A stretch of 11,710 nucleotides of DNA from JBOFDK01 sp051650305 (GTDB lineage Bacteria > Bacillota > Clostridia > Lachnospirales > Cellulosilyticaceae). Each line of letters starts with the position of its first letter. Position 1 is the first letter of the stretch. The notes beneath the pieces were generated by a model. The model made no database searches, was not told where the DNA came from, and saw only the letters and a program-made list of their open reading frames with translations. The position numbers and the translations under genes are program-made. Location of the stretch: the NCBI GenBank assembly GCA_051650305.1, contig JBOFIT010000007.1, positions 1 to 11,710 of the forward strand, read 5' to 3'. Shown here piece after piece: positions 1 to 5,828 of this stretch.

Positions 1-1088
1 CTAAAAATCCAAATAAAGTTGCTGTAGAAATCTTCAGCGATGTAGAGCCAGATCCAGACTTAACAACAGTAAGAAAAGGTGCTGACATGATGCGTTCATT
101 CAAACCAGACGTAATCATCGCACTTGGTGGTGGTTCAGCTATCGATGCTGCTAAAGGTATGTGGTTATTCTACGAAAACCCAGAAGCTGACTTCGTTGGT
201 ATGTCACAAAAATTCGCTGATATTAGAAAACGTGTTTACAAGTTCCCTAAATTAGGTAAGCAATCTAAACTTGTTGCTATCCCTACAACATCAGGTACAG
301 GTTCTGAAGTAACATCATTCGCTGTTATCTCTGATAAATCTAAGAACATGAAATACCCACTTGCTGACTACGAACTAACACCAGACGTAGCTATCATCGA
401 CCCAGAGTTCGTAATGACAGTTCCAGCAAGCGTTACAGCAGACACAGGTCTTGACGTTCTTACACATGCTATTGAAGCATACGTATCAATCGTTGCTTCT
501 GACTATACAGATGCACTTGCAATCAAAGCTATCCAACTTGTATTTGAATACTTACCACGTTCATACAAATTCGGTGCTAAAGATCCAGTAGCTCGTGAAA
601 AAATCCATAATGCATCTACAATCGCTGGTATGGCATTTACAAATGCATTCCTTGGAATCAACCACTCACTTGCTCATAAATTAGGTGGAGAGTTCCACAT
701 TCCACATGGTCGTGCAAATGCGATTCTTTTACCACACGTAATCGAATACAATGGTGTAACTACTCCAACTAAGTTCACAAACTTCCCTAAATATGAGAAG
801 TTCATTGCACCACAAAAATTCGCTGAAATCGCTAAAGCTCTTGGTCTTCCAGCTTCTACTCCAGAAGAAGGTGTTAAATCTCTTGTAAAAGCTGTAAGAG
901 ACTTAATCAAAGAACTTAACATTCCTTCAACAATCAAAGATTGTGGTATCGAAGAGAAAGCTTACATGGATGCTATCGAAGATTTAGCTTACAAAGCATT
1001 CGAAGATCAATGTACAACAGCTAACCCTCGTTTACCAAAAGTAAAAGAACTTAAAGAGATCTACAGAAAAGCTTACGCTAACAAGTAA
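1..1088 (+). CDS. adhE: Bifunctional aldehyde-alcohol dehydrogenase AdhE, C-terminal (alcohol dehydrogenase) part; 5' end outside the window
   Basis: The reading frame is open from base 3, 28 codons before the first ATG at 87, so the gene enters from the left; 361 codons are visible. They match the Fe-dependent alcohol dehydrogenase half of AdhE, which reduces acetaldehyde to ethanol with NADH; the missing half of this family (usually about 870 residues) converts acetyl-CoA to acetaldehyde. Visible motifs are the nucleotide-binding GGGSAIDAAK (from about 126), PTTSGTGSEVT, the iron ligands in DVLTH and in NHSLAHK...HIPHG, and the AdhE-type ending FEDQCTTANPRLP. These last stretches separate AdhE from stand-alone iron alcohol dehydrogenases. 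Codon use is much more uniform than in neighbouring genes (GCT, GTT, GGT, AAA, ACA preferred), as expected for an abundant fermentation enzyme. A strong terminator follows. A separate single-domain dehydrogenase cannot be wholly excluded without the upstream sequence. Confidence 0.93.
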   Translation, partial: KNPNKVAVEIFSDVEPDPDLTTVRKGADMMRSFKPDVIIALGGGSAIDAAKGMWLFYENPEADFVGMSQKFADIRKRVYKFPKLGKQSKLVAIPTTSGTGSEVTSFAVISDKSKNMKYPLADYELTPDVAIIDPEFVMTVPASVTADTGLDVLTHAIEAYVSIVASDYTDALAIKAIQLVFEYLPRSYKFGAKDPVAREKIHNASTIAGMAFTNAFLGINHSLAHKLGGEFHIPHGRANAILLPHVIEYNGVTTPTKFTNFPKYEKFIAPQKFAEIAKALGLPASTPEEGVKSLVKAVRDLIKELNIPSTIKDCGIEEKAYMDAIEDLAYKAFEDQCTTANPRLPKVKELKEIYRKAYANK

Positions 1089-1107
1089 AAATTTCCATAA
1101 ATTCCTT

Positions 1108-1161
1108 AAAAGATAGCAATGAGGCATCCTCCTAAAGAGGGTGCCTTTTTGTTATCTTTTT
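1108..1161 (+). terminator. Intrinsic terminator of adhE, long stem, possibly bidirectional
   Basis: The core stem pairs AGGCATCCTC (1122-1131) with GAGGGTGCCT (1137-1146), with one G-T pair, around the loop CTAAA, followed by T residues. An outer stem continues it: AAAAGATAGCAA (1108-1119) pairs with TTGTTATCTTTT (1149-1160), again with one wobble pair. The structure begins about 20 bases after the adhE stop. Because A-rich sequence also flanks it on the left, it could stop transcription from the other strand too. Confidence 0.85.
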
Positions 1162-1201
1162 CTCTATTGCTTCATATTGTATTAGTGTTAGATCATTAAT
1201 C

Positions 1202-1208
1202 AAAGGAG
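1202..1208 (+). promoter_or_regulatory. Ribosome binding site deciding the start of the C26 peptidase gene
   Basis: AAAGGAG lies 7 bases before the ATG at 1216. An in-frame TTG at 1210 is only 1 base from this site, too close to be used, so ATG 1216 is chosen as the start. Confidence 0.75.
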
Positions 1209-1215
1209 CTTGTCT

Positions 1216-1938
1216 ATGTGTAAACCAATCATAGGTATCACTTGTAATTCTCTCTTCAAACCTGTCGGCACAACAGATGGAAAATACATCACCTTCAATA
1301 ACCGCGAGTACGAGACTGCTATTTTAAAAGCTGGTGGCATCCCCCTTCTTCTCCCTCTTACAACCGACGCAACTATCATCCAAAGTCAAGTTAATCTCTG
1401 TCACGGCATCCTCCTCGCTGGTGGGGATGACATCAATCCACTCCTTTATGGTGAAGAACCCACCAAGTTCTTAGGCGAGACCAATATGCTAGCAGATAAA
1501 TGTCATCTTGCTACTGCCAAATACGCAATTCAACGCCAAAAGCCCTTACTAGGCATCTGCCGTGGTATGCAAGTTCTTAATATTGCATGCGGTGGCAATG
1601 TCTATCAAGATATCTCCGAATACCCTCGTGAGCGTTATAAGCATTCACAGACAGCACCTCGCTCTCAGTGCTGCCATACTATTTCTACTGAAGAGAATTC
1701 ACTTTTACACACCCTTCTAGGCACCACCCTGCAAGTCAATAGCTTTCATCACCAAGCGATTCATAAGCTTGGCAAAAACATCAATGATACTGCTTGGTCT
1801 AAAGACCGCATCATCGAAGGCATCGAACTTACCGATTATCCTTTTGCCATAGGTGTCCAATGGCATCCAGAAATCATGCTTACTGAGTGTGACTTAATGC
1901 TTCCTCTATTTGAAGCCTTTATTCATGCTTGTAGTTAA
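1216..1938 (+). CDS. Gamma-glutamyl-gamma-aminobutyrate hydrolase-like protein (peptidase C26, class I glutamine amidotransferase fold)
   Basis: This 240-residue protein has the class I amidotransferase fold of the PuuD family, which hydrolyses gamma-glutamyl amide bonds; in E. coli PuuD releases GABA and glutamate from gamma-glutamyl-GABA. The nucleophile is Cys115 in LLGICRGMQVLN, and the rest of the triad is His217 and Glu219 in VQWHPE. The family stretches AGGDDINPLLYGEEP (68-82) and VNSFHHQAIHKLG (174-186) are present. There is no signal peptide, so it acts in the cytoplasm. Length is normal (E. coli PuuD is about 254). The gene stands alone between two terminators; no putrescine or GABA pathway partner such as a gamma-glutamylputrescine synthetase is adjacent, so the true substrate (gamma-glutamyl-GABA, another gamma-glutamyl amine or a gamma-glutamyl peptide) is not shown. 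Confidence 0.88.
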   Translation: MCKPIIGITCNSLFKPVGTTDGKYITFNNREYETAILKAGGIPLLLPLTTDATIIQSQVNLCHGILLAGGDDINPLLYGEEPTKFLGETNMLADKCHLATAKYAIQRQKPLLGICRGMQVLNIACGGNVYQDISEYPRERYKHSQTAPRSQCCHTISTEENSLLHTLLGTTLQVNSFHHQAIHKLGKNINDTAWSKDRIIEGIELTDYPFAIGVQWHPEIMLTECDLMLPLFEAFIHACS

Positions 1939-1946
1939 GCCCTTGT

Positions 1947-1983
1947 AGGTTGCATCGCAAAAAAATCGCTGCAACCTTTTTTT
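1947..1983 (+). terminator. Intrinsic terminator of the C26 peptidase gene
   Basis: An 8-bp perfect stem, AGGTTGCA (1947-1954) with TGCAACCT (1970-1977), is followed directly by a run of seven T (1977-1983). The loop is large (15 bases, containing a run of seven A). It lies 9 bases after the stop codon. Confidence 0.8.
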
Positions 1984-1990
1984 CTTTTCA

Positions 1991-2019
1991 TATATTTTTA
2001 GGACAAGCATATATATAAT
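1991..2019 (+). promoter_or_regulatory. Candidate sigma-A promoter of the secreted-protein gene
   Basis: A perfect -10 hexamer TATAAT sits at 2014-2019. Seventeen bases upstream the -35 position holds only TATATT (1991-1996), a weak match. Transcription would begin near 2026 and give a leader of about 20 bases. It lies just downstream of the previous terminator, which supports separate transcription. Confidence 0.4.
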
Positions 2020-2046
2020 AGTAAAGCTAATACTTAAGGGGTGTAT

Positions 2047-2922
2047 ATGCATATGATAAAATTCAAACACTTTATCCTTCTCTTCGTTCTTTGCTTCATG
2101 CCAACGTATCTAAGCGCACAAACTTTACCTACCGAACTCGTTTTTTTCGATAATGTCCCTTCTTCACTCACACATCAGCCACTTATAAAAGATGACACAA
2201 TGTATGCCCAACTCCGTGATATTGCTGCCCTTCTTTCTCTCGAAGTTTCCTATAATCCTACTACTTCCGAAGCCTCTGCATCCAATGGATCTGATACCTT
2301 TATCTTTAACACCACTTCAGGCACTTCTAGCTTTAATGATGCATCTATCTTCGAAGATACACCTGCTTTTTTATTAGACAATCGTACGTGGATTCCTATC
2401 GTTTCTTTCGCTGATTCTTTTTCTTTTATCGCTAAAGATCAATCAGAACTTTTCATCGTCGAATACCTAGGTAAAGAAACCATCGCCTTAGATTATATGG
2501 ATGAACCTCTCGTAATTGATCAGTATGACTATACGCCTGTAAATACAGTACTCATCAATACACCTATCGCTGCTGAGACTTATACAGATGGTACTTTCTC
2601 TGTATGTATCCAAAGCATCTCTTCATCTGACAACCAAGCCACACTGACTTTTGTGCCTTTTACCTATGTCGATTATCCTAAAGATTACTCTCTCATAGGA
2701 GATCCCTACCTTCGTAACTTCTCGCCTCTGACCCTTAAGCTCCCCACTGCATCTGTAGTGGACTATAGCTATCTAACCTACGAACCGGATACCTTTTCTT
2801 TAACTCACACCACCAATCCTAGTAAATTATACGATGATATTAATGAAGGTATCCTCTATCTTGCTACCATTACGGTGACCAATGGTACGATTACTGCTAT
2901 TGAACAGCTCTATGTTTCTTAA
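2047..2922 (+). CDS. Secreted protein with a copper amine oxidase N-terminal-like domain, function unknown
   Basis: From ATG 2047 the product has 291 residues. It starts with a signal peptide: Lys5 and Lys7, a hydrophobic core at 9-18 (FILLFVLCFM) and a likely cleavage site near YLSA-Q (about 24-25), without a lipobox cysteine. Residues about 45-140 resemble the PF07833 'copper amine oxidase N-terminal domain' of Firmicute cell-surface proteins: the ligand-free pattern of a short hairpin, then YAQLRDIAALLSLEVSYN, and later NRTWIPIVSFADSFSF. Despite its name this domain carries no oxidase active site and is usually a surface module. The C-terminal half (about 150-291) is rich in Thr, Ser, Tyr and Asp and I do not recognise it. 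The start is uncertain between ATG 2047 and ATG 2053: the site AAGGGGTG (2036-2043) fits either; a GTG at 2041 lies inside that site and is unlikely. The gene ends in a shared bidirectional terminator. Confidence 0.75.
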   Translation: MHMIKFKHFILLFVLCFMPTYLSAQTLPTELVFFDNVPSSLTHQPLIKDDTMYAQLRDIAALLSLEVSYNPTTSEASASNGSDTFIFNTTSGTSSFNDASIFEDTPAFLLDNRTWIPIVSFADSFSFIAKDQSELFIVEYLGKETIALDYMDEPLVIDQYDYTPVNTVLINTPIAAETYTDGTFSVCIQSISSSDNQATLTFVPFTYVDYPKDYSLIGDPYLRNFSPLTLKLPTASVVDYSYLTYEPDTFSLTHTTNPSKLYDDINEGILYLATITVTNGTITAIEQLYVS

Positions 2923-2935
2923 CACTTAATTTTTC

Positions 2936-2978
2936 GTATAAAAAGAAGGAGTTCACTATGAACTCCTTCTTTTTATAC
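2936..2978. terminator. Bidirectional terminator between convergent genes (20-bp perfect stem)
   Basis: Bases 2936-2955 and 2959-2978 are exact reverse complements, with the 3-base loop CTA. The arms hold GAAGGAGTTCA/TGAACTCCTTC flanked by runs of five A and five T, so a GC-richer stem followed by a U tract is produced on either strand. It serves the secreted-protein gene ending at 2922 and the minus-strand gene, whose stop codon (2973-2975) and last codon lie inside or at the edge of the right arm. Confidence 0.9.
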
Positions 2979-4136
2979 ATCTTTTCCTATAAGTGATACA
3001 TATTGCATAAATGGTTCAAACCGTTCACTTCCTGATTGCCACTTGAAGAATGTCTCAAGTAAGGCTAGTGTATCTTCTTTTTCTACACCTACTATCTGCT
3101 GTACTGCCGATAAGTTATAAATTCTATTGCTATCAAAATCAGCTGGGTTTGCTGCAATAACACCTAGAATTTCACCCTCTTGTGGTTTCTTCAACTTACC
3201 TTCTGGTGTATATAGGGCATCCAGATATACCTGATCTTTCATACTAATGTCTAGTAGGTATTGTTTTGCTAACTTCTCAGTTTCTACTAATACTTTGTAC
3301 TTATCTAGATATTGTACCAGCCCATTATATGCCTCATTATAGACACGGGTATCGAATAAAAGCTTCGGTTCTCCATCTTTGATTTGGTAGATATAATTAT
3401 ACACATAGCCACCATTTGGTGCTGAATAATACGTGATAAGTATTTCATCTACCTCATCGCCTGTAAAATCCCCTAAAAACAAAATAGGACTATAACCATT
3501 TCCCTCTGGAAGACTAAACTCTAACTTCTCTTCACAGTTTTGGCTTTCTATTTTGATACGCATATTTTTTACAAGCCCTGCACTTTGCCCAAATGACTTT
3601 TCTCCTATAAGTGAGACATTATCTATACATCCTGTTCCAATGACGTCCCCTTGTAAGAAATCAATCACTTCTGCATTTCCTTCTGGTATTGAAGTTGGCT
3701 TAGCCATCTTCGGACTAATGGAAGTTGCCATAGGCTCTTCAATATTTTCTAACTTACCATAGTATACTTTGCCATCTACCATCCCGATAAATGTATTATC
3801 TTTATCTCCAAAAAGGTCCTTAAGTTGCATTGCTTTTCCCATATCTCTTGGAGCTATACAGAGTTCTTCTTGTAATTGGACAAGGGCAAATATGCCATTC
3901 TTCATTCCTGTACGATAATCACTTACATTGTATAATCGCCATGCGAAATCTTCTCTTTTAAGCACACCTACATAACGTTCTCTTCCCATCCTAAATCCAA
4001 ATAAAATTTCTGGCATATCATCTTTGTCTACATCAATAACTAAGAAATCAGGGGCTGTGCGCATATAGTCGCTAAGTACAACCTGACTTGATTCATCTTT
4101 AAAGCCTTTTAAGACATTCTCAAAATAGTTTTTCAC
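2973..4136 (-). CDS. FG-GAP/VCBS-like repeat protein of unknown function
   Basis: This 387-residue protein has no signal peptide or membrane segment. It contains repeats like the calcium-binding loops of FG-GAP/VCBS beta-propeller blades: IDVDKDDMPEILFGF (34-48) and LGDFTGDEVDEILITY (221-236). A looser third copy, GDVIGTGCIDNVSLIG, lies at about 163-178. Such repeats in Firmicute proteins are usually annotated only as VCBS-repeat or hypothetical; some occur in spore-associated proteins, but nothing here shows that role. The start is GTG at 4134-4136, with AAAGGGG (4146-4152) nine bases upstream; an ATG at 4140 is in another frame and stops after six codons. The gene is monocistronic, convergent with the secreted-protein gene and divergent from the patatin gene. 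I cannot assign a function. Confidence 0.7.
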   Translation of the reverse strand: MKNYFENVLKGFKDESSQVVLSDYMRTAPDFLVIDVDKDDMPEILFGFRMGRERYVGVLKREDFAWRLYNVSDYRTGMKNGIFALVQLQEELCIAPRDMGKAMQLKDLFGDKDNTFIGMVDGKVYYGKLENIEEPMATSISPKMAKPTSIPEGNAEVIDFLQGDVIGTGCIDNVSLIGEKSFGQSAGLVKNMRIKIESQNCEEKLEFSLPEGNGYSPILFLGDFTGDEVDEILITYYSAPNGGYVYNYIYQIKDGEPKLLFDTRVYNEAYNGLVQYLDKYKVLVETEKLAKQYLLDISMKDQVYLDALYTPEGKLKKPQEGEILGVIAANPADFDSNRIYNLSAVQQIVGVEKEDTLALLETFFKWQSGSERFEPFMQYVSLIGKDV

Positions 4137-4145
4137 TCATCCTAT

Positions 4146-4152
4146 CCCCTTT
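4146..4152 (-). promoter_or_regulatory. Ribosome binding site supporting the GTG start at 4136
   Basis: On the minus strand AAAGGGG is followed after 9 bases by GTG (4136). The nearer ATG at 4140, 5 bases away, opens a six-codon frame only, so GTG is the only start giving the long protein. Confidence 0.55.
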
Positions 4153-4157
4153 GTTTT

Positions 4158-4181
4158 GTTATCATAACATTTTATGATAAC
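4158..4181. repeat. Perfect 10-bp inverted repeat in a divergent promoter region, candidate operator
   Basis: GTTATCATAA (4158-4167) and TTATGATAAC (4172-4181) are exact reverse complements separated by CATT. The repeat lies 22 bases upstream of the minus-strand GTG start at 4136 and about 120 bases upstream of the patatin start. No T run follows on either strand and the stem is AT-rich, so a protein-binding site is more likely than a terminator. A possible minus-strand -10 (TAAAAT, 4174-4169) spans its centre, but no good -35 accompanies it. Confidence 0.45.
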
Positions 4182-4217
4182 GCGAAAGGTTATATGATTT
4201 TTTTAATCTACTTCTCT

Positions 4218-4246
4218 TTGACATTTTATAACTTGTCCTCTGTCAT
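4218..4246 (+). promoter_or_regulatory. Candidate promoter of the patatin-like gene
   Basis: A perfect -35 TTGACA (4218-4223) is followed after 17 bases by TGTCAT (4241-4246), a four-of-six match to the -10 consensus. Other -10-like words (TAGAAT at 4261, TATAAG at 4275) are nearer the gene but lack a -35. The assignment is weak. Confidence 0.25.
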
Positions 4247-4302
4247 GTAACTTATCCCTCTAGAATACATTTAGTATAAGCTTATGTACAAGGAGTTTTT
4301 AT

Positions 4303-5214
4303 ATGTCTACATTTCGTATTCTTTCTTTTGATGGTGGGGGTGTGAGAGGCGCCCTTTCAGCTAGACTTCTTTTTCGCCTAACTAAAAAGTATCCTGAACT
4401 TCTCCAAAAGACTCAGCTTTTTTCTGGTACATCCACCGGGTCTTTCATTGCACTAGGACTTGCTTACGACCTTCCTCCCGAAACCATTGATCACCTTTAT
4501 GATTATGAAACCTCAAAATATATCTTCACACCCAGTCACTTTAACCTTTATCGCCCTAAGTATAATAATCTTCATCTTCAAGAGGTCCTTGCAAATATCT
4601 TTCCGAAGAACCTAACTTTAGCCGGCCTCCCTCACTATGTCTTTATCCCTTCCTTTAATGTGAGAGGTTATCTTTCTCAAGGATTTAATACTGTTTTTTT
4701 TAATAATATCGTGAATAACCCTACTATTACAGAAAAAGTAGTCGATGCTGCTTTATCCAGTTCTGCTGCTCCTACATACTTTCCTTCCCATAATAATTTC
4801 ATCGATGGAGGTGTATCCGTCAACTCTCCCACCGTTGCACCGGTCATTTATGTACGCTCCGTATTTCCGAAAACCTACGACTTATCCGATTTTCGCCTTT
4901 TGTCTCTAGGTACGGGACTCTATCCACAACGCATCACTGCCCCCACAAAAAACTGGGGCGTTAGTCAATGGTCCTACAACCCACAAGCTGAGGTTAAGCA
5001 ACCACTAAATACCATTCTTATGGATGCACCTGAGCCTTTAGACACAAGACTTTCTAAAGAATTAATGGGTTCAAACTTTTTCAGATTGAACCCACTGTTA
5101 GATACCTCTATTGCTTTAGATGATTATAAAAAGGTGCCCTACTTACAAAAACTAGCTGATACCTTAGACCTTTCTGATACTTATCGTTATATCGAACGCT
5201 ACTTCTTATCCTAA
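4303..5214 (+). CDS. Patatin-like phospholipase family protein (lipid acyl hydrolase)
   Basis: This 303-residue protein has the complete patatin Ser-Asp dyad. The oxyanion-hole motif DGGGVRG is at 10-16, the nucleophile is Ser44 in GTSTG (42-46), and the catalytic Asp168 lies in IDGG (167-170); DAALSSSAAPTYFP (148-161) is also typical. The family hydrolyses acyl esters of phospholipids and related lipids. No signal peptide or membrane segment is seen, so it is probably cytoplasmic and acts on the inner membrane face or on soluble esters. The ATG at 4303 has AAGGAG (4290-4295) 7 bases upstream. It is a single gene with no secretion system, cyclic-nucleotide synthase or other defence gene beside it, so the physiological substrate is unknown. 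Its stop lies 9 bases from the end of the convergent ANTAR gene and no intrinsic terminator is visible there. Confidence 0.87.
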   Translation: MSTFRILSFDGGGVRGALSARLLFRLTKKYPELLQKTQLFSGTSTGSFIALGLAYDLPPETIDHLYDYETSKYIFTPSHFNLYRPKYNNLHLQEVLANIFPKNLTLAGLPHYVFIPSFNVRGYLSQGFNTVFFNNIVNNPTITEKVVDAALSSSAAPTYFPSHNNFIDGGVSVNSPTVAPVIYVRSVFPKTYDLSDFRLLSLGTGLYPQRITAPTKNWGVSQWSYNPQAEVKQPLNTILMDAPEPLDTRLSKELMGSNFFRLNPLLDTSIALDDYKKVPYLQKLADTLDLSDTYRYIERYFLS

Positions 5215-5223
5215 TTCTCTCGC

Positions 5224-5793
5224 TTAGCACTCATAAGTACGAAGAATACCACGAGCAATCTCTTCCCGCGTCATTCTTCTATCCATTGCTTGCTTCTCGA
5301 TATAACGATGTGCCTCTTCCTCACTCATATTGAGATACTGGATCATCGCACACTTCGCTTGATTCACCAATCGTATGGCTTCTATTTTTTGCTTAAGCTT
5401 AAGATTCTGTGTCTGTAGTGTACGTAGTCGCTTTCTTGATGCACTTATCATCTTTAATGATTGATAAAAAAGCACCTTACTCACAGGCTTAGCAATCACA
5501 AAAACGCCAAATTCCTCTACCTTATAGCCTACCTCATCTGCTTCTTCTGCCTTTACCATAAGGAGTACGCCACTGGTAGTATGGGTTGTTGCAAAGATTG
5601 CTAAGTCTATACCTACTTCATCACTAATCGGTGTATTGATGACGATTAAGTCAAACTCTTTTTGGACAAGTATACGCCTTGCTTCACTGCTGCTACTTGC
5701 CATCTCAAATTCCCTCGTCTTACTTTCTTTCAACAATTCTAAAAGAAACTGCCTCGTCTTTTCAGAGCTTGCTACAATGAGTACACTCTCCAT
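5224..5793 (-). CDS. ANTAR-domain antiterminator with degenerate receiver domain, likely regulator of the glutamine/glutamate synthase operon
   Basis: The 189-residue product has an N-terminal receiver-like domain (about 1-118), a short coiled linker (about 118-138) and a C-terminal ANTAR domain (about 135-186; AKCAMIQYLNMSEEEAHRYI then MTREEIARGIL). ANTAR proteins (AmiR, NasR, EutV) bind paired hairpins in leader RNA and prevent termination; many control nitrogen genes. The receiver is atypical: the phosphoacceptor position has Asn53 (VIN, where LLD is usual) and the N-terminal acidic pair is replaced by Ser-Ser (VASSEK), although Lys102 in AKPVS is kept. Phosphorylation of the usual kind is therefore unlikely. 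It is the last gene of the operon, 35 bases after glnA, with AAGGAGG (5801-5807) 7 bases before its ATG. No paired hairpin target is seen in the short gaps of this operon; the leader would be beyond the right edge. Confidence 0.85.
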   Translation of the reverse strand: MESVLIVASSEKTRQFLLELLKESKTREFEMASSSSEARRILVQKEFDLIVINTPISDEVGIDLAIFATTHTTSGVLLMVKAEEADEVGYKVEEFGVFVIAKPVSKVLFYQSLKMISASRKRLRTLQTQNLKLKQKIEAIRLVNQAKCAMIQYLNMSEEEAHRYIEKQAMDRRMTREEIARGILRTYEC

Positions 5794-5828
5794 CGCCTTC
5801 CCTCCTTATTTTCTGTGTCATCCACCGG

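Noticed and set aside
674..937. An 87-codon minus-strand frame inside adhE
   Set aside because: It is antisense to a well-conserved coding region and arises from the strongly biased codon use of adhE.
1210..1215. TTG at 1210 as the start of the C26 peptidase gene
   Set aside because: It is one base from the ribosome site; ATG 1216 has the normal 7-base spacing.
1216..1938. PuuD-like gene as part of a putrescine degradation cluster
   Set aside because: It is bounded by terminators on both sides and no other gene of that pathway is in the window.
2945..2953. GAAGGAGTT as a ribosome binding site
   Set aside because: It is part of a perfect terminator stem and no open reading frame begins after it.
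4120..4140. Six-codon ATG reading frame in front of the repeat-protein gene as a leader peptide
   Set aside because: It overlaps the start of the long gene, has no regulatory codon pattern and no attenuator follows; chance is the simplest explanation.
4303..5214. Patatin-like lipase as a CBASS-type defence effector
   Set aside because: No cyclic-oligonucleotide synthase, ubiquitin-like accessory genes or other defence genes are adjacent; the neighbours are a repeat protein and a nitrogen operon.
5794..5828. ANTAR-target tandem hairpin in the gap between glnA and the ANTAR gene
   Set aside because: The 35-base gap holds a ribosome site and no stem with a hexaloop; it is too short for two hairpins.
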